Shown: piece after piece, positions 7,403 through 16,779 of the stretch
Position numbering within the stretch: position 1 is the stretch's first letter
Layout: each line of letters starts with the position of its first letter
From: Spirochaetota bacterium
Lineage (GTDB): Bacteria > Spirochaetota > Spirochaetia > Treponematales > Treponemataceae
Assembly: GCA_023393015.1 (NCBI GenBank)
Contig: JAEWMY010000007.1
Coordinates: 14,943 to 78,942 of the forward strand
Length of the DNA: 64,000 bases
Direction of reading: 5' to 3'
Program-made: the position numbers and the translations under genes
The notes under the pieces: model-generated
Seen by the model: only the letters and a program-made list of their open reading frames with translations
What the model was told of the DNA's origin: nothing
Databases searched by the model: none

Positions 7403-9403
7403 TCACTCCCGGCAAAACGGCCCGGCAACCGGCGAGGGCGGACGTGTCTTTCCGTGGAAGTCGGTATTGAAAACGATATCCTCGCCGTCGGGGCCCTCGA
7501 AGCGCTGTTCCGGCTCGAAGGCCATGCCCAGCGTATCCGAGCTGATCATCTTCGCATGGGGAAGATACTCCGTCAGGTTCGTTTCGACTTTCCAGCCGGT
7601 CCCTTCTTGCCGTAACTTCAGGGAGATTTCGTGTTCGGTATCCACGGTACAGTCTTCTTCGAGTTCGCAGGGCTTGGCGCCGTTGAAGTAAGCATTACCG
7701 CCGAACCATACCGGCAGGGGCATGTAGTACCGGTCTCGGGTCTCCGCGGCCCCTTCGCCGCAGTATCCGCTGAAGTGCGCGCTCCATTCATCCTCTTTCA
7801 TGAATCCGTTGAAGGGGGTCGTGCCTACCGTCAGGTTGCCGTCGTCCCATTCGCCGTTTTCGTCCCCCCGGCAGATATCTATCATCCCCTGGCGGACCTT
7901 TTGCTGTACGAACACGTTGTTGTAAAAGCGCGCGTCGCCGTGCAGGACGGACATGAAACCGGTAATCTCCGTGCGATGGGGCTTGTGGATGGGCGTTTAG
8001 CGGGTGGAATCATACGTGACCGTGCCGTTTTTCACGCCTTTGCCCACCGCGGTGATGGCCCCGGCAAAGAGGTTGTGCACGAAGGCCACGCCCTGGGTGG
8101 GCAGCCTGACGGCGCGCTCGGAGAGCATGACGTTGTTGTCCACCAGCGTCGGGCCATGGCCGATCTCGATAAAGAGATCCTCCCCGAGTCCCAGGCCCGC
8201 CTTGCACTCCGGCTTCAAGAGGTACTCCCTCGAGAGGCAATTATCGTGGAAGAGGTTGCGTGTCACCCTGGTGCCCTGGGTTTGCCAGTCAAGCCAGATG
8301 CCGCGGGTGCAGTCGTGAAAGTGATTGTCTCGGATGATCACGTCGATGGCGGCGTGGAATTTGATCCCGCCGATCTCCGCTCCCGCTAGGTTTCGCTTGT
8401 TGTTGATATGGTGGATGCGGTTGCCCTCGATTACCGAGAACACGCAGCCGAGGTTTCCCACGATGCCCGTCTGCCCGCAATCGTGTATGTCGCAGTTTTT
8501 GACCGTATGGGAGCCGATGGTTTCCTTGCTCCATCCGTCCAGCTGCGCGATGAGCGAGCAATCCCGCTGGGTCTGGGCGCCGTCCTTCAGCTTGTACTTG
8601 GACCACTTGTTGTCGTTGTGCTGTTGCAGGTACTTGCCGAGGGAGATTCCGGAACACTTGGAGTGAGAGACCTCGCAGTTGTCGATTACCCAACCCTTGG
8701 ACCAGTGCGGGCCGATCATGCCGTCCTGCAATGCCGTGGGAGGCGCCCATTGCGTGGCCGCCATGGTGACCGTGAATCCAGTTAGCGTGATGAAGTCCAC
8801 GTGTTCTTGAGCGGGGAAGAAGCAGCGTTGGCGCACGTTGATCTCCACCCGCTCGCGGTTGGGATCGGCGCCTTGGAAGTTGGCGTACAGGATCGTCTCG
8901 TCCCGTTCTTCTCCCTGGCGGGTAAACCAGGTATGCGGGGTAAATTCCTTGTCCCATGAGGTATCGTCCATCACCGGGTTCATCACCTTTTCAAGCGAAT
9001 CTTTTTCGTACAGGGATTTGCCGTTCAGGTAGACTTCACCGGTATGGCATGGCAAGTTCTGGTTGAGCCAATCTCCCCAAACGAGGGTGGTGTAGGGGTT
9101 GTAGCTACCGAAGTATTCATTGGGGACTGTCAATTTCCAGACGTTTCCGGATACCTTCTCCCAGCCGTCAAAGCGTTCCGCGCCGGAGATCACGGCTGAG
9201 CGCGGCACTCGGGAGCGGTACGCGATCGGCTTGTCTTTTGTGCCGGCATATACCGGGCGGACCTCTTCGCGGTAGACGCCCGGCTCCACCAGCACCTCGT
9301 CACCTGCCTGAGCAACCTCCGCCGCCTGCTGTATGTTTCTGAACGGACGCTCCGCGCTTCCGTTCCCGTTAATCGCCGCTTGCTGATCTACGTGAAGAAT
9401 CAT
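7403..9403 (-). pseudogene. GH120 beta-xylosidase, interrupted by an in-frame TAA
   Basis: The whole frame is 667 codons, close to the roughly 640 residues known for GH120 beta-xylosidases. It resembles Thermoanaerobacterium XylC throughout: ANFQGADPN, WAPPTALQDGMIGPHWSKGW, GWSKETIGSH, and the right-handed parallel beta-helix repeats. The likely nucleophile Asp is in WLDWQTQGTRV (residue 372) and the acid/base Glu in LFIEIGHGP (residue 413). Codon 469 is TAA (7997-7999); the same frame then continues as TPIHKPHRTEITGFMSVLHGD to 7403, matching the family's RY/QY-H-PH-TE-GF segment. One base change (TAC or TAT to TAA) would explain it. There is no signal peptide, so the enzyme would be cytoplasmic. 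It is a pseudogene, a truncated but possibly active protein, or a sequence error. Confidence 0.85.
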
Positions 9404-9449
9404 GATTCCAACCTCGTGTTACAGCCGGATTATCGGCAACGCCGACAAC

Positions 9450-9465
9450 CGAAAGTATATTTTCG
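9450..9465. promoter_or_regulatory. Candidate operator upstream of the GH120 gene
   Basis: CGAAAGTATATTTTCG is an imperfect palindrome with CGAAA/TTTCG arms, 47 nt upstream of the GH120 ATG. The half-site GAAAGTA is the same as in the LacI-type operators at 4152 and 4294. The evidence is only the palindrome and its position. Confidence 0.35.
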
Positions 9466-9631
9466 TTTTTTAGCCGCTGTCAACGTATTGGTCAGGTGAC
9501 CGACGGGAATTGTCATTTCGGGATTAACGGTACGCCTTATGACCGGTCCGCACAACCGGTAAAACTACTCAAGGAGGTTTATTATCGGAGATATTTGACA
9601 GAAGACCTTCTACTACTTACATTAGAGTGTA

Positions 9632-11965
9632 ATGAAGAATTCACCTTCAGGTAGCGAGCTGAAGAAACGCGAACGTAACGAACGGCCGAAGAAGGGAAGT
9701 CTTTCTTTCAGGCTTGTCCTTTGGATCGGCGGATCGGTCATGCTCGTGCTTGTCGCGAGTTCGATATTCATACTTACGCAGGTGTTTACCCTCGAACGGG
9801 ATAACGCGCGTCGCTATCTCGAAAAGACGGCAACGAGCCACGCCTACGAGATCAGAACCGACATGGAAGGCGCCATGGTCGCGAGCAGGCTTATCGCGCG
9901 TTCAATGGTGTCGTTCTCCGGTCTTCCCAGAAACACGAGAAGGACCATTGCCGACGGTTTTTTGCAGGAAATCCTTCGGGCAAATCCCGGATACTACGGC
10001 GTATGGGTATGCTACGAGCCCGATTTATTCGACGGACTTGACGCGACATACCGCGGCACTCCCGGAAATGACGCCACGGGACGCTTCGTGCCGTATTGGT
10101 ACCGGAATTATGGTACCGATTCCAGCGTACGACACGCGTCGCTCCTCAGCGAAACGGTCATAGCCAGCGAAGACGTCACTCTCGAGAGAACGGTTCTTTC
10201 AGATTACGCGACGCCCGGCACGGGTGATTATTACCTGTACACCAAGTCCACCGGAAAAGAGCGACTGGTCGAGCCGTTCGTAAGCCGGGCGGATAAGAGC
10301 GGGTTAATCATCACGAGTATCGTTACTCCCATTAAAAACTCCTACGGAAGGGTGATGGGGGCCGTGGGAGTCGACATCAGGCTCGATACCGTTTCGGAGA
10401 AGCTTGTCAACGTAATTCTCTACCGGTCAGGGTCTCTGGAGCTCGTCTCGACGGCGGGTACGATAGCGGGTTCCCCGGATATCGCCGCGATAGGCACGCC
10501 GTCAGCGGTCTTCTCGGGAGATACGGGCCGATCCTATCTTGAACGTCTCGCCGCGGGAGAGTCAATCGTGATCACCGAACGAGTCTCCGGCCTTGCAGGC
10601 GCTATGACTCACGCGATGATCCCCGTTTTCGTCGGCAACGCCCTTGATCCCTGGATCATCGACGCGAAGGTTCCGGAACGGGAAATGCTCGAAGCTTCGG
10701 TCTATCTCATACTCCGCGTCATCGCCGTTTTTACCGTCGGAGCCCTCGTGATAATCATCCTCGTTACGGTGCTCGCGAGATCCCTCGTCAAGCCGATCAG
10801 GATCGCGAGCGCCGCGCTGGAAGGTATTGCCGAGGGAGAAGGCGATCTGACGATGCGTATCGACGTGTCGGGCAACGACGAGATAGGGAAGCTCTCGGGA
10901 GATTTCAACAAATTCATCGCCAAGCTCGAGGAAATCATTTCCAATATTCGTGCCGCGATGGATCGGCTCGGCACGGTAGGACAGGGCCTTTCCGCGAACA
11001 TGCAGCAAACCTCGGCCGTCGTCTTCGAGATAAACGCGAGCATAGAAAGCGTCAAGCAGCAGGTCACGAACCAGGCCGCCGGAGTGACCGAGACGTCGAG
11101 CACCATAAAGGAGATAGCCGGAAGCATCGACAGGCTCGGGGACACGATCGCCGCGCAGGGCGAACATATCGCCGAAAGCTCGGCAAGCGTCGAGGAAATG
11201 GTCGCGAACATCGAGTCGGTCACCAAAACACTCGAGAAAAACGGATCGCAATTTACCTCGCTCAGGGAATCGTCCGACAAGGGATACTCGCGAATCACGG
11301 ACGTCATCAACAGGATGCGGATGATCGAGAAGCAGTCCGAAGGCCTTTCCGAGGCGAACGCCATTATCAGCGCTATCGCGTCGCAGACGAACCTGCTCGC
11401 GATGAACGCCGCCATCGAGGCCGCCCATGCCGGCGATTCGGGCAAGGGATTCGCCGTCGTCTCCGACGAGATACGAAAGCTGGCCGAGAACGCCGCGAGG
11501 CAGTCGAAGGCGATATCGACGGATCTCCGCGAACTAAAGCAGGCGATCGGCCAGGTCGCCCTTTCGTCGACGGAGGCCGGAGCCGTGTTCAGTTCCGTCC
11601 GCGATTCCATCTCCGCCGTTATCGAGCAGCAGAATCAGATACTATCCGCGATGGAGGAGCAGTCGACCGGGAACGAGCGCGTGCTTGAGTCCCTGGCACG
11701 CATGCGCGAGCAAAGCGGCACGGTCACCACGAGCGCACACGAGATATCGGGCGGAAGCCGCGCCATTCTCGAAGAAATGAACGAGCTCGTGGATATCACG
11801 CAGCGGATAAAGGACAGCATGGACGAGATAGGATCCGGTACGGAAGAGATCAACAAGGCGATCACCGACGTGGTCTCGCTCAGCCAAGCCAATAGCGACG
11901 GTATCGGCTCTGTACGCGCCGAAATAGCCAGATTCAAGGTCGGCAATGCAGGGTCCGACGCGTGA
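9632..11965 (+). CDS. Methyl-accepting chemotaxis protein (Cache sensor)
   Basis: This 777-residue transmembrane chemoreceptor has a long basic N-terminus, membrane helix 1 at about 27-49, an extracytoplasmic sensor of roughly 300 residues, helix 2 at about 357-380, HAMP at about 381-435, and a long coiled-coil signalling domain. The sensor looks like a double Cache domain, with [11 protein letters not shown] and VMGAVGVDI. The hairpin tip ([21 protein letters not shown], about residue 585) is the conserved site that binds CheA/CheW. Cache sensors usually detect small metabolites; the ligand here is unknown. No strong ribosome site precedes the ATG at 9632; an AGGAGG at about 9571 is too distant to serve it. 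The gene stands alone between minus-strand genes. Confidence 0.93.
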   Translation: MKNSPSGSELKKRERNERPKKGSLSFRLVLWIGGSVMLVLVASSIFILTQVFTLERDNARRYLEKTATSHAYEIRTDMEGAMVASRLIARSMVSFSGLPRNTRRTIADGFLQEILRANPGYYGVWVCYEPDLFDGLDATYRGTPGNDATGRFVPYWYRNYGTDSSVRHASLLSETVIASEDVTLERTVLSDYATPGTGDYYLYTKSTGKERLVEPFVSRADKSGLIITSIVTPIKNSYGRVMGAVGVDIRLDTVSEKLVNVILYRSGSLELVSTAGTIAGSPDIAAIGTPSAVFSGDTGRSYLERLAAGESIVITERVSGLAGAMTHAMIPVFVGNALDPWIIDAKVPEREMLEASVYLILRVIAVFTVGALVIIILVTVLARSLVKPIRIASAALEGIAEGEGDLTMRIDVSGNDEIGKLSGDFNKFIAKLEEIISNIRAAMDRLGTVGQGLSANMQQTSAVVFEINASIESVKQQVTNQAAGVTETSSTIKEIAGSIDRLGDTIAAQGEHIAESSASVEEMVANIESVTKTLEKNGSQFTSLRESSDKGYSRITDVINRMRMIEKQSEGLSEANAIISAIASQTNLLAMNAAIEAAHAGDSGKGFAVVSDEIRKLAENAARQSKAISTDLRELKQAIGQVALSSTEAGAVFSSVRDSISAVIEQQNQILSAMEEQSTGNERVLESLARMREQSGTVTTSAHEISGGSRAILEEMNELVDITQRIKDSMDEIGSGTEEINKAITDVVSLSQANSDGIGSVRAEIARFKVGNAGSDA

Positions 11966-12046
11966 GCGACGATAAAGCGTAGGCCGGTTTCTTTTCGACC
12001 GATACCTTATGTATTTGCCTAACGCGTCGAATCTATCCGAATCCGC

Positions 12047-12505
12047 TTACGCATCTTCCCTCGCGTGTCGTTCGATTTCGTCGAACAACCTCTCGTGCCA
12101 CAGCAAGTGGTCGAAGTAGTCGTCGACTAAAAATCGAAGCGTCAATCGCTTTTCGTCCTTGATCCAGTAATTGTCCAGCGTTGCGGGATTGATCCGTTTG
12201 ATCAGTTCGATTACATAGCGGTTATACAGCCTCCATAACTCGATCAACTGCGCGTAATCGGCCTGCTTCATCTTTGAGATATCGCGCCATGTTTCCGCGT
12301 CATAACCGGGAAACCGCAATACCTTCTCGTACTGCAGACGGATGAATCTTTGATGGTTGTTGCTCGCGGAATCGATGAGATGGGAAACGAGTTCGATTAT
12401 CGACCAGTCTTCTTCGGGTGACGTTACCAGTCGAATATCCGAGTACCCTTCCAATTTGCGGTATATGCGACCCACGATCTCCTCAAAACGACCGATCTCA
12501 AACAT
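12047..12505 (-). CDS. DinB-superfamily protein
   Basis: This 152-residue all-alpha protein resembles the DinB/YfiT four-helix-bundle family, which often binds a divalent metal through three histidines. The histidines seen are in SHLIDSASNNHQRF near residue 41 and in the C-terminal DHLLWHERLFDEI segment. That spacing is usual for the family. Members include thiol-dependent transferases and stress-related proteins, but many have no known reaction, so none is assigned here. The gene has a GAGG ribosome site and lies just downstream of the metallo-beta-lactamase-fold gene on the same strand. Both are more AT-rich than their surroundings. Confidence 0.75.
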   Translation of the reverse strand: MFEIGRFEEIVGRIYRKLEGYSDIRLVTSPEEDWSIIELVSHLIDSASNNHQRFIRLQYEKVLRFPGYDAETWRDISKMKQADYAQLIELWRLYNRYVIELIKRINPATLDNYWIKDEKRLTLRFLVDDYFDHLLWHERLFDEIERHAREDA

Positions 12506-12560
12506 GGCGACCTCGACGACGGGTATTCGGATTTACTGAATATGATAAGCGGTAACGAGC

Positions 12561-13445
12561 TTACCGCAGCTTGTCCTTTCTGTACACTACCGAAACGAAC
12601 TCGCCGTTCCGGAATACGTCTTTGTCGATCATATCGATTTTATTAATCAGTTCCTCAAAAGAACGTACATCGTATTTCGCCATCAACGGCTCCAACCCCT
12701 CGCAGTACAGAAACGATTTCTTGCAGAAGGGATGGTTGTACGCCGTGCTTTTACGCGTGTCAATATTCCTGCAGCAATGAATCATTTTCTCGATGACGAC
12801 CGTACGTAACGGAACGTCGCTGTGCGACGCCACGATTTGATACGAATCGTCTACGAGCGGAAGCAGTCTCTCGAGGCTTTCAACATACGTTTGGACGGAG
12901 AGTGATTCCTTCAGGCATATCCATACGTGATTGGAAATGGTATCGCCGCTATAGACGTAATGGTTTGCGGAATCCAGCAAACATACGGATCCCTTCGTAT
13001 GACCCGGTGTCTCGATTACCGTTAAGGTTGCGGTGCCAAGATCGATCACGTCCCCGTCTCGTATGTACGCGAGCTTCGGTTTCCTGACGGTCAGTGTTCT
13101 CAGATATCGTTTCCTGTCGGCTTTCGTCGATTTCGACAGGTACAGCAAATAGAAAGCCAGCTTATAAAGTAGGTTGCTATTCTTTCTCAGGAGCGGAACG
13201 TCGGCTTTATGGATCAGTACCGAAGAAAAGGCGTTGTTTGCCTGAATGTGGTCAAAATGCCCGTGGGTATTGAGTACCATGAGCGGTTTGTCCGTGAGCG
13301 TCGACGCTCGTTCGGGAAGGTCGCCGCATCCGAAACCCGAGTCGATGAGCAAAGCCCTTTCCGATCCGATGATCAGCGTGCAATACACCCCGTTGGACTC
13401 GTACATATGGTATACGGAATCGTTGAGCTTGACGGTTTTGTTCAT
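12561..13445 (-). CDS. MBL-fold metallohydrolase
   Basis: This 294-residue cytoplasmic protein has the metallo-beta-lactamase metal-binding signature THGHFDHIQ (about residues 59-67). Later family motifs include PGHTKGSVCLLD and VYSGDTI, and the Asp in SGDT is the bridging ligand. The overall length and the LLIDSGFG start fit glyoxalase-II-like or lactonase-like hydrolases. The substrate cannot be read from the sequence. It starts with ATG behind GAAAGGA. It is followed after about 55 nt by the DinB-like gene, and the two may form an operon. Base composition is lower in GC than the aminopeptidase gene next to it, a possible sign of separate acquisition. Confidence 0.85.
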   Translation of the reverse strand: MNKTVKLNDSVYHMYESNGVYCTLIIGSERALLIDSGFGCGDLPERASTLTDKPLMVLNTHGHFDHIQANNAFSSVLIHKADVPLLRKNSNLLYKLAFYLLYLSKSTKADRKRYLRTLTVRKPKLAYIRDGDVIDLGTATLTVIETPGHTKGSVCLLDSANHYVYSGDTISNHVWICLKESLSVQTYVESLERLLPLVDDSYQIVASHSDVPLRTVVIEKMIHCCRNIDTRKSTAYNHPFCKKSFLYCEGLEPLMAKYDVRSFEELINKIDMIDKDVFRNGEFVSVVYRKDKLR

Positions 13446-13545
13446 ATCCTTTCCGCTTCGAGTCGGCGTCGTGCCTATCGTCAGAGTCTACCGCGCTCTT
13501 TCGGAAGTAGCAAGTGATCCACGCGTACGATTCGCGTCGGCCGCA

Positions 13546-14604
13546 TTATTCCCTGGCGGCAAGTTCGGCGCGCATTGAGGCCTTGGGGTCCTTTCGGGAT
13601 TTCGCCAGGATTCGCGTTTTCGCTATGAACACGGACAGGTCGCCTTCGCAGAGCGAATCGCAGTAGCGCGCGTAGAGGTCGCTGTCGCCCCAGTACATCC
13701 TGTAAAGATCGAGGAAGGCGTTGTTCACGCCCGCGAAATCGAAGTCCCGGTATGACTTATCCTCGAAGATGCGCGGGGCCGAATCGGCGTAGACGCGGGC
13801 GCGTTTTTCGAGGAGCTCGGCCTTGCGTTTGAGCGTCTCCTCCTTTGGCAAACCCTCGGAATACAGTCGTTCGAGTTCGACGGCGGTTTCCCGCATGAAG
13901 GCGACGAAGGCCGCCGACGATCTCCGTCGCGCCTTCTCGGCCTCGAGCAAGTCGGGGTTCGGGCCCCCCAGGCTTTCCAGATAGAGGAGAGAGCCGCGTT
14001 CGCCGACGAACGTGGCCACTTCCTCGTTGAAGCTTTCCTGCCCCTTCCGGTACACGGTGGCATGGGTCAGTTCGTGGATGATGAGCTCCGAGAGTTCCGC
14101 CTCCGAATAGTCGCGCATGAAGGTCCAGAGCGGGTCATTGAAGAACCCGAGGGTAGAGAATCCGTCCACGGGACGGTTGATGACGTCGTAGCCCTTCGCC
14201 CTGAGGGCCGCGGCTTCTTTTTCCGCCGAGGGACGGTCGAAGAATCCCTTGTAGGGCAGTTTGCCCACGAACGGGTAACTCCAGAGATACCGCTCGAACT
14301 TGTCCGCGGCGCAGGCCTGGACGACGTCGGCGACGTAGGGGCGGCCCGAGTCGGCCAGGGTCGTGTAGCTATCGCTATCCCGCAGGCCGAGTCCCTTCAC
14401 GGCGAACGAGCGGATTCTCAGGCTGCGCTCGAGGAAGGCCCTCGTGTCCGGATCGAGGGAGGGCTCTTTCAGCAATTTTCCTACCGGGCGCGCCTGGTCC
14501 TGGTAGGAGAGGTATTTGGTTCCCACCTTGAGGATATAGCAGGAGGACAGGAAGGGGAGGCAGAATGCGATGAGGAGGATCGGGCCCGGAACGCTCTTAA
14601 TCAT
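13546..14604 (-). CDS. Predicted aminopeptidase lipoprotein (Aminopep/DUF2265 family)
   Basis: This 352-residue protein has a lipoprotein signal ending in LPFLSSC and belongs to the predicted aminopeptidase family known from proteobacteria and spirochaetes. The zinc-binding motif HELTH is in ELIIHELTHATVYRKG, and the downstream Glu ligand is likely in SFNEEVATFVGERG. SFPV-like loops (SYPFVGKLPYKGFF) also match the family. It would act on peptides at the cell envelope. The gene is transcribed away from the ArsR gene at 14740, and no clear ribosome site is seen before its ATG. Confidence 0.85.
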   Translation of the reverse strand: MIKSVPGPILLIAFCLPFLSSCYILKVGTKYLSYQDQARPVGKLLKEPSLDPDTRAFLERSLRIRSFAVKGLGLRDSDSYTTLADSGRPYVADVVQACAADKFERYLWSYPFVGKLPYKGFFDRPSAEKEAAALRAKGYDVINRPVDGFSTLGFFNDPLWTFMRDYSEAELSELIIHELTHATVYRKGQESFNEEVATFVGERGSLLYLESLGGPNPDLLEAEKARRRSSAAFVAFMRETAVELERLYSEGLPKEETLKRKAELLEKRARVYADSAPRIFEDKSYRDFDFAGVNNAFLDLYRMYWGDSDLYARYCDSLCEGDLSVFIAKTRILAKSRKDPKASMRAELAARE

Positions 14605-14693
14605 TGTTTTTCAGTATGCCCGGTCAAGCGTTCCGCGGCAAGTCCGTGGCGCGTCCGGGGCGCGTCAGCCATAGGAGAGGCGTTTTTTTTCAT

Positions 14694-14723
14694 TTGACAC
14701 TTTGACAACTATCGAAGTATATT
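14694..14723 (+). promoter_or_regulatory. Promoter of the ArsR/EFR1 operon
   Basis: TTGACA (14694-14699) and TATATT (14718-14723) are 18 nt apart, 16 nt upstream of the ArsR start codon. A tandem TTTGACA repeat (14693-14699, 14701-14707) overlaps the -35 and could be a regulator half-site. Confidence 0.55.
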
Positions 14724-14739
14724 GTGTCGGGAGGAGGAT

Positions 14740-15054
14740 ATGACGGAACAGGATTTGGCAAAGGCCTTCAGGGCGCTCGGAAACGAAAACAGACTCGCCA
14801 TCTTCCTCCAGATACTCGAGGCGGAGCGGAAAAGCTACAAGCGTCAATGCCGGTGCGTCGTGACGGACGTCATATCGAAGCTCGGCATCGGGGCGCCGAC
14901 GATATCTCATCACCTCAAGGAGCTTTCGAACGCGGGTCTCATCGAAACGGAACGGGACGGAAAGTTTCTCGTCGCGATGATAAACGTAAACGCGATCTCG
15001 GAAATATGCGCCTTGATCGGAATCGCCGGCAAGGGGAAAAAGGAGAAACCGTGA
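14740..15054 (+). CDS. ArsR-family transcriptional regulator
   Basis: This 104-residue winged-helix regulator has the family's N-terminal FRALGNENRLAIFLQIL and the recognition helix APTISHHLKELSNAGLIETE. Two closely spaced cysteines (C37 and C39, in KRQCRCVV) lie just before the recognition helix. This position is used for metal or thiol sensing in several ArsR proteins, although no ligand is known here. The ATG at 14740 has GGAGGAG upstream and is preferred to 14722. Its stop overlaps the GTG of the next gene by 4 nt, so it probably controls that flavodoxin/ferredoxin gene and itself. Confidence 0.9.
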   Translation: MTEQDLAKAFRALGNENRLAIFLQILEAERKSYKRQCRCVVTDVISKLGIGAPTISHHLKELSNAGLIETERDGKFLVAMINVNAISEICALIGIAGKGKKEKP

Positions 15055-15848
15055 AAAACGCGATCTATTACTATTCCGGGACGGGTAATAGCCTTTCGGT
15101 GGCGCGGCGACTGGCCGAACGGCTCGGGGAATGCGAGCTCGTCGATATCGCGAAAATCGCCTCGGCGCCGAACGCGGAAACTACCGTTAGGGCAAGCGCG
15201 ACCGAAAGACTGGGATTCGTCTTCCCCTTGTACTTCTGGGGACTGCCTTCGATCGCCCATTCTTTCCTGCGAGGCCTCGCGATTTCCGGTAATCCGTACG
15301 CGTTCAGCGTACTGACGGCGGGAGGGGCTTCGGCGGGCGTCGGAAACCTGCAGATCGCGGGCATCCTCGCCCGGAAGGGAATCAGGCTCTCGGCCGGATT
15401 CCGGGTCACGATGCCGGATAATTACTTCGTGTTTTACGACGCCGACGCGAGGGAGAAGGCCGACGCGGCGCTCGAATCGTCGAAGGGAACGATTGAGGAA
15501 ATCGTGGCCAGTGTCGCCGGAAAAAAATCGAGCGCGCCGGAAGGGCCCTCCCGTTGGTACGAAGGAGCGTTCGCGCCGCCCGTAAACGCGGTGTTCAGGC
15601 GTTTCGTGCACGGTTCCGGAAAGCGCTTTCGCGTGTCGGCCGATTGCGTCGGCTGCGGTGAATGCGCGCGCGTATGCGGCGTGGGGAACATCCGCATGGA
15701 CGAGAAGCGGCCGGTATGGGGTTCCGCGTGCGAACGATGCCACGGATGCATCAACGTCTGCCCGGCAAAGGCGATATCCTACGGTACCGACAGAAAGATA
15801 CTTTCGCAATACACGCATCCCGAGGGTGGCGCCCGACAAGGCCGGTGA
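15051..15848 (+). CDS. EFR1-family ferredoxin with flavodoxin-like domain
   Basis: This 265-residue electron-transfer protein has an N-terminal flavodoxin-type domain (IYYYSGTGNSLSVARRLAE for FMN phosphate binding, FPLYFWGLPS) and a C-terminal bacterial ferredoxin module. The two cysteine sets are CVGCGECARVC and CERCHGCINVCP, each able to bind a [4Fe-4S] cluster. The first set lacks the usual following Pro (CGVGN). It starts with GTG inside the ArsR gene, after AAGGAG. The family is common in anaerobes and probably passes electrons between clusters and flavin, but its partners are unknown. The ArsR partner suggests induction by a redox or metal stress (inference). Confidence 0.88.
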   Translation: MKNAIYYYSGTGNSLSVARRLAERLGECELVDIAKIASAPNAETTVRASATERLGFVFPLYFWGLPSIAHSFLRGLAISGNPYAFSVLTAGGASAGVGNLQIAGILARKGIRLSAGFRVTMPDNYFVFYDADAREKADAALESSKGTIEEIVASVAGKKSSAPEGPSRWYEGAFAPPVNAVFRRFVHGSGKRFRVSADCVGCGECARVCGVGNIRMDEKRPVWGSACERCHGCINVCPAKAISYGTDRKILSQYTHPEGGARQGR

Positions 15849-15916
15849 CGTCGGCGAAGCCCCGTCGATCTACCGGAAAAAACGGAGGCCGCCGTGCCCG
15901 GAACCTCGCCGGGATG

Positions 15917-16708
15917 CTATAGGCGTTCGAGTTCGTCCAGGATCGTTTCCATGAGCGCGCCGTCGGCGATGAGGCCGCGAAGCGTTTCGTCCCAGCGGTC
16001 CCGCGCGAAAGTCAGGTCCTCGATCGCGGTCTTTCCCCGGAACAGGTTCACGAGTCCCATGAGGCTGTACCCCGCGTTCCGGAGCGAGCGGATGACGAGG
16101 AGCTTTTCGATGTCGGCCCCGGAATAGAGTCGTCTGCCGTTCGGGAGCCTCGTCGGCGTCACTAGACCGTTCCGTTCCCAGTCGCGAAGCGTGTCCGGAG
16201 CTACCCCGACGGTTTTTGCCGCCTCGCCGCGCATGAGAGTAGCGTCCGGCATGGCGGGCACGTCCGGCATGCCTGGCGCGACCTGACCGGTTGCCGCGCC
16301 CCGCGCGACGGCCGCGCCGTTTGCCCGCCATCGTTCGAGAATGCCTTTCGCCCCGGTCGCGCGCGCGAGCCATTCGTCGAGATTCGCCCGATGCTCAGCC
16401 AGGAGGGTCCGAGCCGGGGCGAAGTCTTTCGCGACGGCGAGGGCGATGAGCCGTTTCATCCGTTTACGGCCTTCCCATTCCTGGAAGCAGGTACGGAAGG
16501 CGGTTACCGCGAGCAGGGCCTGGAGAGCGTGCCCGCGCGAGTATTTCCGGTAACCGTTGGCCGCGCGGGGGACGCCCGAGATGAACCCCCAAGTTTCGTA
16601 TTTGCGGAGCGTGTTCGCATGCCGGCCGATGATGCGGGAGACCTCCGCGCACGAGAAGGTGACGTCGCCCCCGTCCGAACCGCCCATGATGGCGTCGATC
16701 GCGTTCAT
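15917..16708 (-). CDS. MerR-type regulator with two HTH domains
   Basis: This protein of about 263 residues has two MerR-like winged helix domains. The first is near the N-terminus (FSCAEVSRIIGRHANTLRKY, with an NGYRKYSRG wing). The second is in the C-terminal half (EAAKTVGVAPDTLRDWERN, with NGRRLYSGAD). A DNA-binding unit at each position is unusual, since classic MerR proteins have one HTH followed by a coiled coil. The ATG at 16708 is taken as start; a TTG two codons earlier is possible. It diverges from a short UvrA paralogue, and the intergenic region holds a promoter with a 19-nt spacer, the mark of MerR control. Confidence 0.8.
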   Translation of the reverse strand: MNAIDAIMGGSDGGDVTFSCAEVSRIIGRHANTLRKYETWGFISGVPRAANGYRKYSRGHALQALLAVTAFRTCFQEWEGRKRMKRLIALAVAKDFAPARTLLAEHRANLDEWLARATGAKGILERWRANGAAVARGAATGQVAPGMPDVPAMPDATLMRGEAAKTVGVAPDTLRDWERNGLVTPTRLPNGRRLYSGADIEKLLVIRSLRNAGYSLMGLVNLFRGKTAIEDLTFARDRWDETLRGLIADGALMETILDELERL

Positions 16709-16724
16709 CCCCAAACCCTACACC

Positions 16725-16755
16725 TTGCCCCCAGGTTTGCGCAATCCGGTACGCT
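16725..16755 (+). promoter_or_regulatory. MerR-style promoter with a 19-nt spacer
   Basis: TTGCCC (16725-16730) and TACGCT (16750-16755) are separated by 19 nt, the long spacing typical of MerR-activated promoters. An ACCT/AGGT dyad (16722-16725 and 16733-16736) overlaps the -35. It lies 24 nt upstream of the UvrA-like start. Confidence 0.45.
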
Positions 16756-16779
16756 CTCGGCATGTCAAAGGAGATAACC

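Noticed and set aside
10562..11610. Long minus-strand frames inside the first chemoreceptor gene
   Set aside because: The plus strand has TM, HAMP and signalling motifs. The antisense frames only reflect codon bias.
14724..15050. An N-terminal extension of the EFR1 gene overlapping all of ArsR
   Set aside because: ArsR is clearly encoded in the other frame, and the GTG at 15051 has its own ribosome site and opens a normal flavodoxin domain.
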